Source: Gammaproteobacteria bacterium (GTDB taxonomy: Bacteria; Pseudomonadota; Gammaproteobacteria; HK1). Taken from it: a stretch of 6,619 nucleotides of DNA. The stretch covers positions 1-6,619 of the forward strand of contig JAJECB010000241.1 in NCBI GenBank assembly GCA_022822245.1, given 5' to 3'. The notes under the pieces were generated by a model, which did not search any database, was not told the origin of the DNA, and saw nothing but the letters and a program-made list of their open reading frames with translations. Below, piece by piece: positions 1-6,373 of the stretch. The position numbers and the translations under genes were made by a program. Numbering within the stretch: position 1 is the stretch's first letter; each line of letters begins with the position of its first letter.

Positions 1-2
1 AC

Positions 3-893
3 ACGTGGGAGCTCGCCGGGCGCTTTCCCCGGATCCTCGACGACCCGGTGGTCGGCGAGACGGCCCGCTCGCTCTACGACGACGCCCGGGCGATGCTCGA
101 CCGGATCGTGGCCGAGGGCTGGCTCGAGGCGCGTGCCGTGTTCGGCTTCTTCCCCGCCCGCACGGTCGGCGCGGACGACATCGAGATCCTCCCGCCCGGC
201 GCGAACGCCGAGGACGGCGCGCCGCTCGCCGTCATCCGGACCCTTCGCCAGCAGATGGTGCGCCCGGAGGGCCGCCCCAACCTCGCGCTCGCCGACTACG
301 TCGCCCCGCGCGAGAGCGGCGTCGCGGACCACGTGGGGGCGTTCGCGGTCGCGGCCGGCTTCGGAGCGAAGGAGCGGGCCGCCGCGTTCGAGGCCCGGCA
401 GGACGACTACTCGAGCATCCTCCTCAAGGCCCTCGCGGACCGGCTCGCCGAGGCGTTCGCGGAACACCTCCACGAGCGGGTGCGCAGGGAGTTCTGGGGA
501 TATGCCCCGGACGAGCGGCTCACCAACGAAGAGCTGATCGGCGAGGCCTACCGGGGCATCCGGCCCGCACCCGGCTATCCGGCGTGCCCGGACCACAGCG
601 AGAAGGAGACCCTGTGGACGCTGCTCGAGCCCGACCGCAGCATCGGGCTCGAGCTGACCGAGACCTGGGCGATGCTCCCCGGCGCGGCGGTATCCGGCAT
701 GTACTTCTCGCACCCGGAGGCCCGGTACTTCGGAACCGGGAAGATCGCCCGCGACCAGGTCGAGGACTACGCGGCCCGCAAGGGGTGGACTGTTGCCGAG
801 GCCGAGGGCCGGCTCGGCCACGTACTCGGCTACGATCCTCCGATCGCCGCCGGGGAGAGCAACGGCCGCACACGCGAGGGGACTCCCGCATGA
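3..893 (+). CDS. metH: Cobalamin-dependent methionine synthase, C-terminal part (reactivation domain), 5' end outside window
   Basis: MetH methylates homocysteine to methionine in the cytoplasm, taking the methyl group from methyl-tetrahydrofolate through cobalamin. The window holds only the last 296 codons, entering in frame at base 3 (TWELAGRFP), with a TGA at 891-893. This part matches the reactivation domain, which binds S-adenosylmethionine to re-methylate oxidised cob(II)alamin. Visible motifs are [16 protein letters not shown], the linker [16 protein letters not shown], the S-adenosylmethionine-binding stretch [12 protein letters not shown] (its Arg codon is at 561) and [18 protein letters not shown] near the end. 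The GTG at 48 is internal, because the family match continues upstream of it. The homocysteine, folate and cobalamin domains would lie upstream, so a split MetH with a separate reactivation protein cannot be excluded. The stop overlaps the next start by four bases. The last dozen or so residues (after GYDP) are not family-conserved. Confidence 0.96.
   Translation, partial: TWELAGRFPRILDDPVVGETARSLYDDARAMLDRIVAEGWLEARAVFGFFPARTVGADDIEILPPGANAEDGAPLAVIRTLRQQMVRPEGRPNLALADYVAPRESGVADHVGAFAVAAGFGAKERAAAFEARQDDYSSILLKALADRLAEAFAEHLHERVRREFWGYAPDERLTNEELIGEAYRGIRPAPGYPACPDHSEKETLWTLLEPDRSIGLELTETWAMLPGAAVSGMYFSHPEARYFGTGKIARDQVEDYAARKGWTVAEAEGRLGHVLGYDPPIAAGESNGRTREGTPA
876..882 (+). promoter_or_regulatory. 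Ribosome binding site of the M17 aminopeptidase gene
   Basis: The purine run GAGGGGA lies seven bases before the ATG at 890. It sits inside the end of metH and decides the start of the aminopeptidase, whose reading frame stays open far upstream without being coding there. Confidence 0.7.
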
Positions 894-2275
894 TCTCACA
901 CCTCCACGGCGGGGCGCCCGGATCCGACGGGGTTCCCATCGACCTCGTCGACAAGGACAGCCTCGAGGGGTGGCTCGAAGGGCAGCCGGAATCGACCCGC
1001 CGCTGGGTACGGGCCTCCGGCTTCGAGGCCCGCCCGCATACCCGCTGTCTCGTACCCGACGCGCACCACGAGCTCGACTCGGTGCTGGTCGGGGTCGCCG
1101 ACCCCGCGGATCCCTGGTGCTGCGCGGATCTCCCCGCCGCCCTCCCCGCCCGCCGGTTCCGGATCCGGACCGAGATCGAGGCCGCCGACCTCGAACGGAT
1201 CGCGGTCGGATGGGGACTCGGGGCCTACCGCTTCGATCGCTACCGGGGGAAGGAGCAGGAGCGCAAGCGAGCGGTCCTTTGCACCGATCCCGGCACCGCG
1301 GTCCGAGCCGGCCGCCAGGTCGAGGCCATCACCCTCGTCCGCGATCTCGTCAACACTCCGGCCGGCGACCTCCTTCCCGGCGATCTCGACGAGGCGGCAC
1401 GGGCGCTCGCCGGTCAATTCGGGGCGGCGTGCACGAGCATCACCGGCGACGAGCTGGTCGCGAACGGCTACCCCGCGATCCACGCGGTGGGCCGGGCGAG
1501 CACGGACCCCCCGCGCCTCATCGATCTCCGCTGGGGGGACCCCTCCGCTCCGCGGGTGACCCTGGCCGGCAAGGGCGTGTGCTTCGACACCGGCGGCCTC
1601 GATCTGAAGCCCGCGAGCGGCATGCGCCTGATGAAGAAGGACATGGGGGGCGCCGCGCACGTCCTCGGACTCGCCCGGCTCGTGATGTCGTCGGAGCTGC
1701 CGGTGCGCCTCCGGGTGCTCGTTCCCGCCGTCGAGAACGCGGTCGCGGGGAATGCCTACCGGCCGGGGGACGTGCTCGCGACCCGGGCGGGGATCACGGT
1801 CGAGGTGGACAACACGGACGCGGAGGGGCGCATCGTGCTCTGCGACGCGCTCACCGAGGCGGCGAGCGAGGAGCCGGAGGCGCTCATCGACTTCGCGACC
1901 CTGACCGGGGCGGCCCGGATCGCCCTCGGCCCGGACGTGCCGGCCCTGTTCAGCAACGACGACGAGCTCGCCGGGGGACTCGCCCGCCACGCCGAGGAGG
2001 TCCGCGACCCACTGTGGCGGCTGCCCCTGCACCGGCCCTACGACGATCTCCTGAAGTCGCCGGTAGCGGATACCGCGAACGCCGCCTCGTCGCCCCAGGG
2101 AGGGGCGATCACCGCGGCCCTTTTCCTGCGGCGGTTCGTGCCCGACACGGTGCCGTGGGCCCACTTCGACCTCATGGCCTGGAACCCGCGGGCGCGCCCC
2201 GGACGTCCCGTGGGCGGCGAGGCGATGGCGTTCCGGGCGACCTGGGCGTGGCTCGAGGAGCGTTACCGGGGCTGA
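890..2275 (+). CDS. M17-family leucyl aminopeptidase (cytosolic zinc/manganese peptidase)
   Basis: This 461-residue protein should remove N-terminal residues from peptides in the cytoplasm with two bound metal ions. All expected active-site residues are present: Lys228 and Asp233 in [10 protein letters not shown], Lys240, Asp251 in KKDMGGAA, then Asp310, Glu312 and Arg314 in the family signature [10 protein letters not shown]. The spacings between them are identical to bovine lens aminopeptidase (Lys250, Asp255, Lys262, Asp273, Asp332, Glu334, Arg336). Residues 1 to about 140 form the variable N-terminal domain, and the catalytic domain follows from [11 protein letters not shown] (151 onward) to [21 protein letters not shown] near the C-terminus. 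It is somewhat shorter than E. coli PepA (503). The ATG at 890 overlaps the metH stop (ATGA), so the two are probably co-transcribed and translationally coupled. The frame is open upstream to the window edge, but that stretch encodes MetH in another frame. Whether it is the PepA or PepB type was not resolved. Confidence 0.95.
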   Translation: MISHLHGGAPGSDGVPIDLVDKDSLEGWLEGQPESTRRWVRASGFEARPHTRCLVPDAHHELDSVLVGVADPADPWCCADLPAALPARRFRIRTEIEAADLERIAVGWGLGAYRFDRYRGKEQERKRAVLCTDPGTAVRAGRQVEAITLVRDLVNTPAGDLLPGDLDEAARALAGQFGAACTSITGDELVANGYPAIHAVGRASTDPPRLIDLRWGDPSAPRVTLAGKGVCFDTGGLDLKPASGMRLMKKDMGGAAHVLGLARLVMSSELPVRLRVLVPAVENAVAGNAYRPGDVLATRAGITVEVDNTDAEGRIVLCDALTEAASEEPEALIDFATLTGAARIALGPDVPALFSNDDELAGGLARHAEEVRDPLWRLPLHRPYDDLLKSPVADTANAASSPQGGAITAALFLRRFVPDTVPWAHFDLMAWNPRARPGRPVGGEAMAFRATWAWLEERYRG

Positions 2276-2292
2276 CCGCTCCCAAGAGCCTG

Positions 2293-2307
2293 CGCCGCCC
2301 CGCGGCG
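2293..2307. terminator. Possible hairpin between convergent genes
   Basis: CGCCGC and GCGGCG form a perfect six-base-pair stem with a three-base CCC loop in the 60-base gap between the convergent aminopeptidase and RidA-family stop codons. Its position suits a two-way terminator. Neither strand has a run of T after the stem, so an intrinsic terminator is only weakly supported. Confidence 0.28.
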
Positions 2308-2335
2308 AGCCGGAGGAAGCACAACTACGGGACGC

Positions 2336-2686
2336 TCAGCCGGGCCGTGCCGCGACGACGGTGATCTCGACAAGCGTGCCCGGCGCGAGTTCGGCTTGCA
2401 CGCAGGCGCGCTGTGGCCAGTTCGCGGAATCCCCGATCCACTCGCACCATTCGGCGTCCATCTGCGCCTTGTTCGCGATGTCGGTGAGATAGACGGTCGC
2501 GGAAAGGAGCCGCGTGCGATCGGTGCCGGCCTCGAGAAGGTTTGCCGAGATCTGCGCAAGACTCGCGCGGGTCTGCTCGGCAACCGTCGGACCGGGCGCC
2601 GTGGCCACCGTGAACACGAGATCGCGCCAAGCGGTAGCGCGAGAGCGTCCCCTGGCATCTCCCTGCCAGCGTTCGATGTCCGTCAT
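2336..2686 (-). CDS. RidA/YjgF/UK114-family protein, YoaB-like (putative imine/enamine deaminase)
   Basis: This 116-residue cytoplasmic protein has the length and layout of the Rid family, whose archetype RidA hydrolyses reactive enamines such as 2-aminoacrylate and usually acts as a trimer. The second half is clearest: EQTRASLAQISANLLEAG, then LLSATVYLTDIANKAQMDAEW, then PQRACVQAEL and LVEITVVAA. Arg93 in PQRACVQ aligns with the substrate-binding arginine of RidA (Arg105 in E. coli) and Glu107 with Glu120, so deaminase activity is plausible. The MDAEWCEW stretch and the pattern of the first 30 residues resemble E. coli YoaB more than RidA itself, and the YoaB substrate is not established. 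The ATG at 2686 is the furthest possible start, because a TAG lies in frame three codons upstream. The only Shine-Dalgarno-like bases (AAAGG) end one base before the ATG, which is unusually close. It lies on the same strand as ispG, 260 bases downstream of it. Confidence 0.9.
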   Translation of the reverse strand: MTDIERWQGDARGRSRATAWRDLVFTVATAPGPTVAEQTRASLAQISANLLEAGTDRTRLLSATVYLTDIANKAQMDAEWCEWIGDSANWPQRACVQAELAPGTLVEITVVAARPG

Positions 2687-2946
2687 GCCTTTCTACCGTG
2701 GCTCGGCCAGACTGCGAGCGTACCAGTCGAACCGCACCGCGCGCATGCGCCTGGAGCCACCTGGCGACTCGCCCGCGAGATTCAGCCATTCATCGAGCCC
2801 CCCTGCCGATCCAGATCGGGATTGTCCCGCGACCGGAAGCGACAGAGCCCGGTACGGGCACCCCTGGGAGCCGCTCCGGAGGACCGAGGTCGGCGGAGTC
2901 CGGACCGCGCAGGCCAAGCCCGGCCCGGGAGGGCCGCAGGGGATGT
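2687..2946. other. Gap between ispG and the RidA-family gene
   Basis: These 260 bases separate two minus-strand genes. I see no tRNA, repeat array or recognised protein. The half next to ispG holds a short GC-rich hairpin. The half next to the RidA-family gene is open in one minus-strand frame (2693-2917, TTG start possible, 74 codons) and ends in a TAG six bases before the next ATG. That frame contains the plausible-looking end MRAVRFDWYARSLAEPR, but I recognise no family. No convincing -35/-10 pair for the RidA-family gene was found here. Confidence 0.4.
2921..2936 (-). terminator. Possible hairpin downstream of ispG
   Basis: CGGCCC and GGGCCG form a six-base-pair stem around a four-base loop, starting 10 bases past the ispG stop on the minus strand. 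No T-run follows on that strand, so this could be a weak terminator or chance in GC-rich DNA. Confidence 0.25.
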
Positions 2947-4182
2947 TCAGCCGGGGTCGCGGCGCGGGTAGTGCGACTCGACGTAGTCGTCGACGATCCG
3001 GCGGAACTCGTCGGCGATGGCGGGGCCGCGCAGGATCATCGCCCGCTCCCCGTCGATGTAGACGGGCGCGGCCGGCTGCTCCCCGGTCCCCGGCAGGCTG
3101 ATGCCGATGTTCGCGTGCTTGCTCTCGCCGGGTCCGTTCACCACGCAGCCCATGACCGCGACCCGCATGTCCTCCACCCCCTCGTAACACTCCCGCCACT
3201 CGGCCATGCTTTCGCGCAGGTGCGCCTGGATGGTCTCCGCAAGCTCGCGGAAGAACGCGCTCGTCGTCCGCCCGCAGCCGGGACAGGCGGTGACCAGCGG
3301 GGCGAAGGATCGAAGTCCCATCGTCTGGAGCAGCTCCTGGGCGACCACCACCTCGCGCGTGCGCTCTCCCCCGGGCTCCGGGGTGAGGGAGATCCGGATG
3401 GTGTCGCCAATTCCCTCCTGGAGGAGCACCGCGAGGGCGGCGGCGGAGGCCACGATCCCCTTCGAGCCCATGCCGGCCTCGGTGAGGCCGAGGTGGAGGG
3501 CATGGTCCGCGCGGCGGCTGAGCTCGCGGTAGACCGCGACGAGCTCCTGGACCTCGCTCACCTTGCAGGAGATGACGATGCGGTCGCGCCCGAGCCCGAG
3601 CGCCTCGGCCTGCTCGGCACTTCGCAGGGCCGATTGCACGAGCGCCTCGCGGGTCACCTCGGCGGCGCTCTTCGGCTCTTCGGCCTTCGCGTTCTCGTTC
3701 ATGAGGCGCGTCGCGAGGCTCTGGTCGAGGCTCCCCCAGTTGACCCCGATCCGGACCGGCCGCCCGTACTCGATGGCCGCCTCGACCATGGTCGCGAAGC
3801 GCTCGTCGCGCTTCTCGCCGAACCCCACGTTGCCGGGGTTGATGCGGTACTTGGCGAGGGCCCGGGCGCACTCCGGGTAGCGCGTCAGCAGCCGGTCGCC
3901 GTTGTAGTGGAAGTCGCCGACGAGGGGAACGCGGCATCCGGACCGGTCCAGGGCGCGCCGGACCTCGGGGACCGCCTCGGCCGCGTCGGGGTTGTTGACG
4001 GTCACCCGGACGAGCTCGGAGCCCGCCTCGGCGAGGGCGCGGACCTGAGCGACAGTCGCCGCCACGTCGGCGGTGTCCGTATCCGTCATGGACTGGACCA
4101 CGACGGGGGCTCCCCCGCCGATGACGACGTCTCCGACCCGGACGCCGACCGTCCGACGGCGCGGCTCGCGGGGGTGCTCCAT
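2947..4182 (-). CDS. ispG: 4-hydroxy-3-methylbut-2-enyl diphosphate synthase (GcpE)
   Basis: IspG converts methylerythritol cyclodiphosphate to hydroxymethylbutenyl diphosphate, the penultimate step of the MEP isoprenoid pathway, in the cytoplasm, using a [4Fe-4S] cluster and electrons from flavodoxin or ferredoxin. The protein has 411 residues. The N-terminal barrel shows [14 protein letters not shown] (residues 28-41), [14 protein letters not shown] and YRINPGNVG. The cluster ligands are Cys300 and Cys303 in CPGCGRTTS and Cys346 in [17 protein letters not shown], with Glu353 as the fourth ligand expected from the E. coli enzyme. E. coli IspG has 372 residues. The extra length here lies partly between Cys303 and Cys346 (43 apart, against 32), a form common in beta- and some other proteobacteria. 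The ATG at 4182 is chosen for its GGAGGA six bases upstream and because the family match begins just after it. The frame stays open 68 codons further upstream without any family resemblance. Confidence 0.97.
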   Translation of the reverse strand: MEHPREPRRRTVGVRVGDVVIGGGAPVVVQSMTDTDTADVAATVAQVRALAEAGSELVRVTVNNPDAAEAVPEVRRALDRSGCRVPLVGDFHYNGDRLLTRYPECARALAKYRINPGNVGFGEKRDERFATMVEAAIEYGRPVRIGVNWGSLDQSLATRLMNENAKAEEPKSAAEVTREALVQSALRSAEQAEALGLGRDRIVISCKVSEVQELVAVYRELSRRADHALHLGLTEAGMGSKGIVASAAALAVLLQEGIGDTIRISLTPEPGGERTREVVVAQELLQTMGLRSFAPLVTACPGCGRTTSAFFRELAETIQAHLRESMAEWRECYEGVEDMRVAVMGCVVNGPGESKHANIGISLPGTGEQPAAPVYIDGERAMILRGPAIADEFRRIVDDYVESHYPRRDPG

Positions 4183-4188
4183 GGCGGA

Positions 4189-4194
4189 TCCTCC
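4189..4194 (-). promoter_or_regulatory. Ribosome binding site of ispG
   Basis: GGAGGA on the minus strand lies six bases before the ATG at 4182. This strong site fixes the ispG start and excludes the 68-codon upstream extension of the open frame. Confidence 0.8.
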
Positions 4195-4207
4195 GTTCGA
4201 CGCGGAA

Positions 4208-4236
4208 ATTTTAGCGGCGCGCGGGGCCGCGGGCCA
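4208..4236 (-). promoter_or_regulatory. Candidate ispG promoter
   Basis: On the minus strand, TAAAAT (4213 to 4208) matches five of six bases of the sigma-70 -10 consensus. It lies in GCTAAAATTT, a conspicuous AT-rich island in very GC-rich surroundings. At a 17-base spacing the -35 position reads TGGCCC (4236-4231), only a three-of-six match. Transcription would begin near 4201, leaving a leader of about 20 bases that contains the ribosome binding site. Confidence 0.45.
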
Positions 4237-4333
4237 CCGAGGACCTTCCACGCGGGGCCGATTGCGGTCCCGGGATCGAGCTGGCGGGGCGGTATCCGGC
4301 TTCCCTTGCGACTCGTGCCTTCCGGGCGCGGAG

Positions 4334-4365
4334 GTCCGATTGCGCCTCGCCAGTCCGATTTCGCC
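4334..4365 (+). repeat. Direct repeat GTCCGATTKCGCC, two copies 19 bases apart
   Basis: GTCCGATTGCGCC (4334-4346) and GTCCGATTTCGCC (4353-4365) match at 12 of 13 bases with a start-to-start distance of 19 bases. A third, shorter copy, CCGATTGCG, lies at 4258-4266. The pair sits about 80 bases upstream of the glyA -35 candidate, a place where an activator or repressor could bind. CCGATTGC also occurs inside ispG near 3630, so chance is possible. Confidence 0.4.
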
Positions 4366-4442
4366 GACCGCGGATCGCCGGATCATCGATGCATGTCCGC
4401 GAACGACAGCGAGAAACGGCCCTGCGCGGCACCCCGAAAGCC

Positions 4443-4471
4443 TTGCCCGGCCGGGGGGTGAAGCCTATCCT
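4443..4471 (+). promoter_or_regulatory. Candidate glyA promoter
   Basis: TTGCCC (4443-4448) and TATCCT (4466-4471) are separated by exactly 17 bases, and each matches four of six consensus bases of a sigma-70 promoter. Transcription would begin near 4478, giving a leader of about 28 bases. A perfect palindrome, CCCGGCCGGG (4446-4455), overlaps the -35 end and spacer. Confidence 0.42.
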
Positions 4472-4493
4472 TTCGCCGCCCGTCGCCCCGAGC

Positions 4494-4499
4494 AGGAGA
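4494..4499 (+). promoter_or_regulatory. Ribosome binding site of glyA
   Basis: AGGAGA lies six bases before the ATG at 4506. It supports this start over the in-frame ATG at 4389, which would add 39 non-conserved residues. Confidence 0.78.
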
Positions 4500-4505
4500 G
4501 CCGCC

Positions 4506-5828
4506 ATGGCCGAACCCGCGCCGCGTGCCGACGCGACGCTCGACACGAGCGAGGACGACCGTCGTCCGGCCTTCCACCCGGATCAGCGGATCGCGGGATT
4601 CGACGACGAGCTCGCGACCGCGTTGCGAGCCGAAGCGGACCGCCAGGAGCTGCACCTCGAGCTCATCGCATCCGAGAACTACGCGAGCCCCCGGGTACTG
4701 GAGGCGCAGGGGTCGGTACTCACGAACAAGTACGCGGAGGGCTACTCCGGGCGCCGTTACTACGGCGGGTGCGAGTTCGTCGACGTGGCGGAATCGCTCG
4801 CGGTGGAGCGGGCGAAGGAGCTCTTCTCGGCGGACTACGCCAACGTCCAGCCCCACTCCGGCTCCCAGGCGAACGCGGCGGCGTACCTTGCGCTCGCGAA
4901 GCCCGGCGACACGATCCTCGGCATGAGCCTCGCCGAGGGGGGGCACCTCACCCACGGATCTCCGGTCAACTTCTCCGGGCAGATCTTCCAGGCGGTGCAG
5001 TACGGGCTCGACCCCGAGTCGGGGGAGATCGACTACGACCGGGTCGAGGCGCTCGCCCGGGAGCATCGGCCCCGGATCATCATCGCGGGATTCTCCGCGT
5101 ACTCGCGGGTGGTCGACTGGGCGCGGTTTCGCGCCATCGCGGACGAGACGAAGGCGTACTTCGTCGCCGACGTGGCGCACGTCGCGGGCCTCATCGCGGC
5201 CGGCCTCTACCCGAGCCCGGTGCCGCACGCGGACGTCACCACCACCACCACCCACAAGACCCTGCGGGGGCCGCGGGGGGGACTCATCCTCGCCCGCGCC
5301 AACCCCGAGATCGAGAAGCGGCTCTCGTCGATCGTGTTCCCCGGGATGCAGGGAGGACCCCTCATGCACGTCATCGCGGCGAAAGCGGTGGCCCTCAAGG
5401 AGGCGATGGAACCGGCCTTTTCGGCATACCAGCGCTCGACCGTCGAGAACGCCCGGGAGATGGCGACCACCATCGAGGCGCGAAGCTACCCCATCGTGTC
5501 CGGCGGCACCGACAACCACCTGATGCTCATCGATCTCCTCCGGCGCGGGGACCTCTCCGGGCGCGACGCCGAAGCCGCCCTCGGGCGCGCCCACATCACC
5601 GTCAACAAGAACATGGTGCCGAACGATCCCCGTTCGCCGTTCGTGACGAGTGGGCTCCGGATCGGGACGCCGGCCATGACCACGCGCGGGATGGGGGCCC
5701 CCGAGGCGGTCGAGGTCGGCCAACGGATCTGCGACGTGCTCGACCATCCGGACGACGAGGCAGTGCTCGAACGGGTACGCGAGGCGGTGATCGCGCTCTG
5801 TCGGCGCTTCCCCGTCTACCGCCGCTGA
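4506..5828 (+). CDS. glyA: Serine hydroxymethyltransferase
   Basis: GlyA interconverts serine and glycine, moving the hydroxymethyl carbon to tetrahydrofolate. It is the main source of one-carbon units and of glycine, and acts in the cytoplasm as a pyridoxal-phosphate enzyme. The 440-residue product aligns with the E. coli enzyme (417) over nearly its whole length. Visible landmarks are [31 protein letters not shown] with Tyr76 and Glu78, [14 protein letters not shown] with the cofactor-stacking His147, [15 protein letters not shown] with Asp222 and His225, [15 protein letters not shown] with the Schiff-base Lys251, and [10 protein letters not shown] with the carboxylate-binding Arg385. These correspond to E. 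coli Tyr55, Glu57, His126, Asp200, His203, Lys229 and Arg363. About 21 extra residues at the N-terminus, rich in acidic and charged residues, precede the family match (IAGFDDEL); the ribosome binding site supports them as real. It probably leads an operon with nrdR (11-base gap) and ribD. Confidence 0.98.
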   Translation: MAEPAPRADATLDTSEDDRRPAFHPDQRIAGFDDELATALRAEADRQELHLELIASENYASPRVLEAQGSVLTNKYAEGYSGRRYYGGCEFVDVAESLAVERAKELFSADYANVQPHSGSQANAAAYLALAKPGDTILGMSLAEGGHLTHGSPVNFSGQIFQAVQYGLDPESGEIDYDRVEALAREHRPRIIIAGFSAYSRVVDWARFRAIADETKAYFVADVAHVAGLIAAGLYPSPVPHADVTTTTTHKTLRGPRGGLILARANPEIEKRLSSIVFPGMQGGPLMHVIAAKAVALKEAMEPAFSAYQRSTVENAREMATTIEARSYPIVSGGTDNHLMLIDLLRRGDLSGRDAEAALGRAHITVNKNMVPNDPRSPFVTSGLRIGTPAMTTRGMGAPEAVEVGQRICDVLDHPDDEAVLERVREAVIALCRRFPVYRR

Positions 5829-5839
5829 ATGGTCCGCCC

Positions 5840-6370
5840 GTGCGCTGCCCGCGCTGTTCGTCGGGAGAGAGCAAGGTCATCGACTCGCGCGTCGCGTCCG
5901 GCGGCGCCGAACGGCAGCGCCGGCGCGAGTGCAGCGCGTGCGGCGAGCGGTTCACCACCTGGGAGAGGGTGGCGGACGCGCTGCCCCGGGTCGTCAAGCG
6001 AAGCGGCGACCGCACCGCCTTCGATCCGGGGCGGCTGCGGAGCTCGATCCTGAGGGCGATCGAGAAGCGCCCGGTCACCGCGGCCGACGTCGACGCCGCG
6101 GTCGGCCGCATCCGGCAACGCCTCCCGCTCGAGGAAGAAGGCGAAGTCCTCTCCGCCCGGATCGGGGAGTGGGTCATGGACGAGCTCCGCGCCCTCGACC
6201 CCGTGGCCTACGTCCGGTTCGCGGCCGGGCGCCGTCACTTCGTGGACGTGTCCGGGCTTCCGGCCGTGCGGGGGCCACCGCGCGACGACGACGACGCGGG
6301 GCGCTCCGCCTCCCGCCCGGCACGACCGGGGGGGCGCGGCCCGCAGCTTCCGCTCGCTCCGCGGGAGTAG
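5840..6370 (+). CDS. nrdR: Transcriptional repressor NrdR of ribonucleotide reductase genes
   Basis: NrdR is a nucleotide-sensing repressor that binds NrdR boxes upstream of ribonucleotide reductase genes. The start is a GTG, chosen because the protein then opens with the family-typical (V/M)RCPRC. The zinc ribbon has Cys3, Cys6, Cys31 and Cys34 (CPRC and CSACGERFTTWE), with the DNA-contact segment VIDSRVASGGAERQRRREC between. An ATP-cone domain follows from about residue 47 (LPRVVKRSGDRTAFD) to about 136, including DPVAYVRFAAG. At 176 residues the protein is longer than the usual 150 or so. Residues from about 138 are non-conserved and end in a low-complexity tail with four aspartates followed by Arg/Pro/Gly-rich sequence. 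No Shine-Dalgarno is visible in the 11 bases after the glyA stop, so translation probably depends on glyA. No NrdR box was seen in the window, as expected, since no reductase gene is here. Confidence 0.95.
   Translation: MRCPRCSSGESKVIDSRVASGGAERQRRRECSACGERFTTWERVADALPRVVKRSGDRTAFDPGRLRSSILRAIEKRPVTAADVDAAVGRIRQRLPLEEEGEVLSARIGEWVMDELRALDPVAYVRFAAGRRHFVDVSGLPAVRGPPRDDDDAGRSASRPARPGGRGPQLPLAPRE
6363..6367 (+). promoter_or_regulatory. Ribosome binding site of ribD
   Basis: GGGAG lies six bases before the GTG at 6374 and inside the last codons of nrdR, supporting the GTG start and tight coupling of the two genes. Confidence 0.65.
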
Positions 6371-6373
6371 GGG

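Larger units (their letters stand above)
4183..4505. other. Divergent regulatory region between ispG and glyA
   Basis: This 323-base region separates the divergent ispG and glyA starts. It holds the two ribosome binding sites, a candidate promoter for each gene, a 13-base direct repeat with a shorter third copy, and a ten-base palindrome (4446-4455). Reading frames from both genes run open into it, but neither family match nor start signals support coding there. I found no riboswitch that I could recognise upstream of glyA. Confidence 0.6.

Noticed and set aside
5..889. Upstream extension of the aminopeptidase frame, giving a 756-residue protein
   Set aside because: This stretch encodes the MetH reactivation domain in another frame. 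The extension is Arg/Gly/Pro-rich shadow sequence and the ATG at 890 has its own ribosome binding site.
896..2164. 422-codon minus-strand frame opposite the aminopeptidase gene
   Set aside because: It mirrors the real gene and lacks recognisable motifs; the plus strand has all metal ligands at family spacing.
2725..2745. tRNA T-loop-like GGTTCGAC on the minus strand
   Set aside because: The flanking bases do not form the five-pair T stem, and no acceptor or anticodon arms are nearby.
4183..4386. 68-residue N-terminal extension of IspG
   Set aside because: It has no family resemblance, and a GGAGGA lies at the right distance from the ATG at 4182.
2698..4461. Long plus-strand frame antisense to ispG
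   Set aside because: ispG on the minus strand has full family motifs and intact cluster ligands. The opposite frame is open because of high GC and matches nothing I know.
5236..5260. Run of ACC triplets resembling a simple repeat
   Set aside because: It encodes the threonine run before the pyridoxal-phosphate lysine of GlyA (TTTTTHK), a conserved family motif.
4073..5839. Long plus-strand frame running into nrdR
   Set aside because: It overlaps ispG antisense and glyA out of frame, with Arg/Gly-rich composition typical of shadows in GC-rich DNA. Only the part from the GTG at 5840 matches NrdR.
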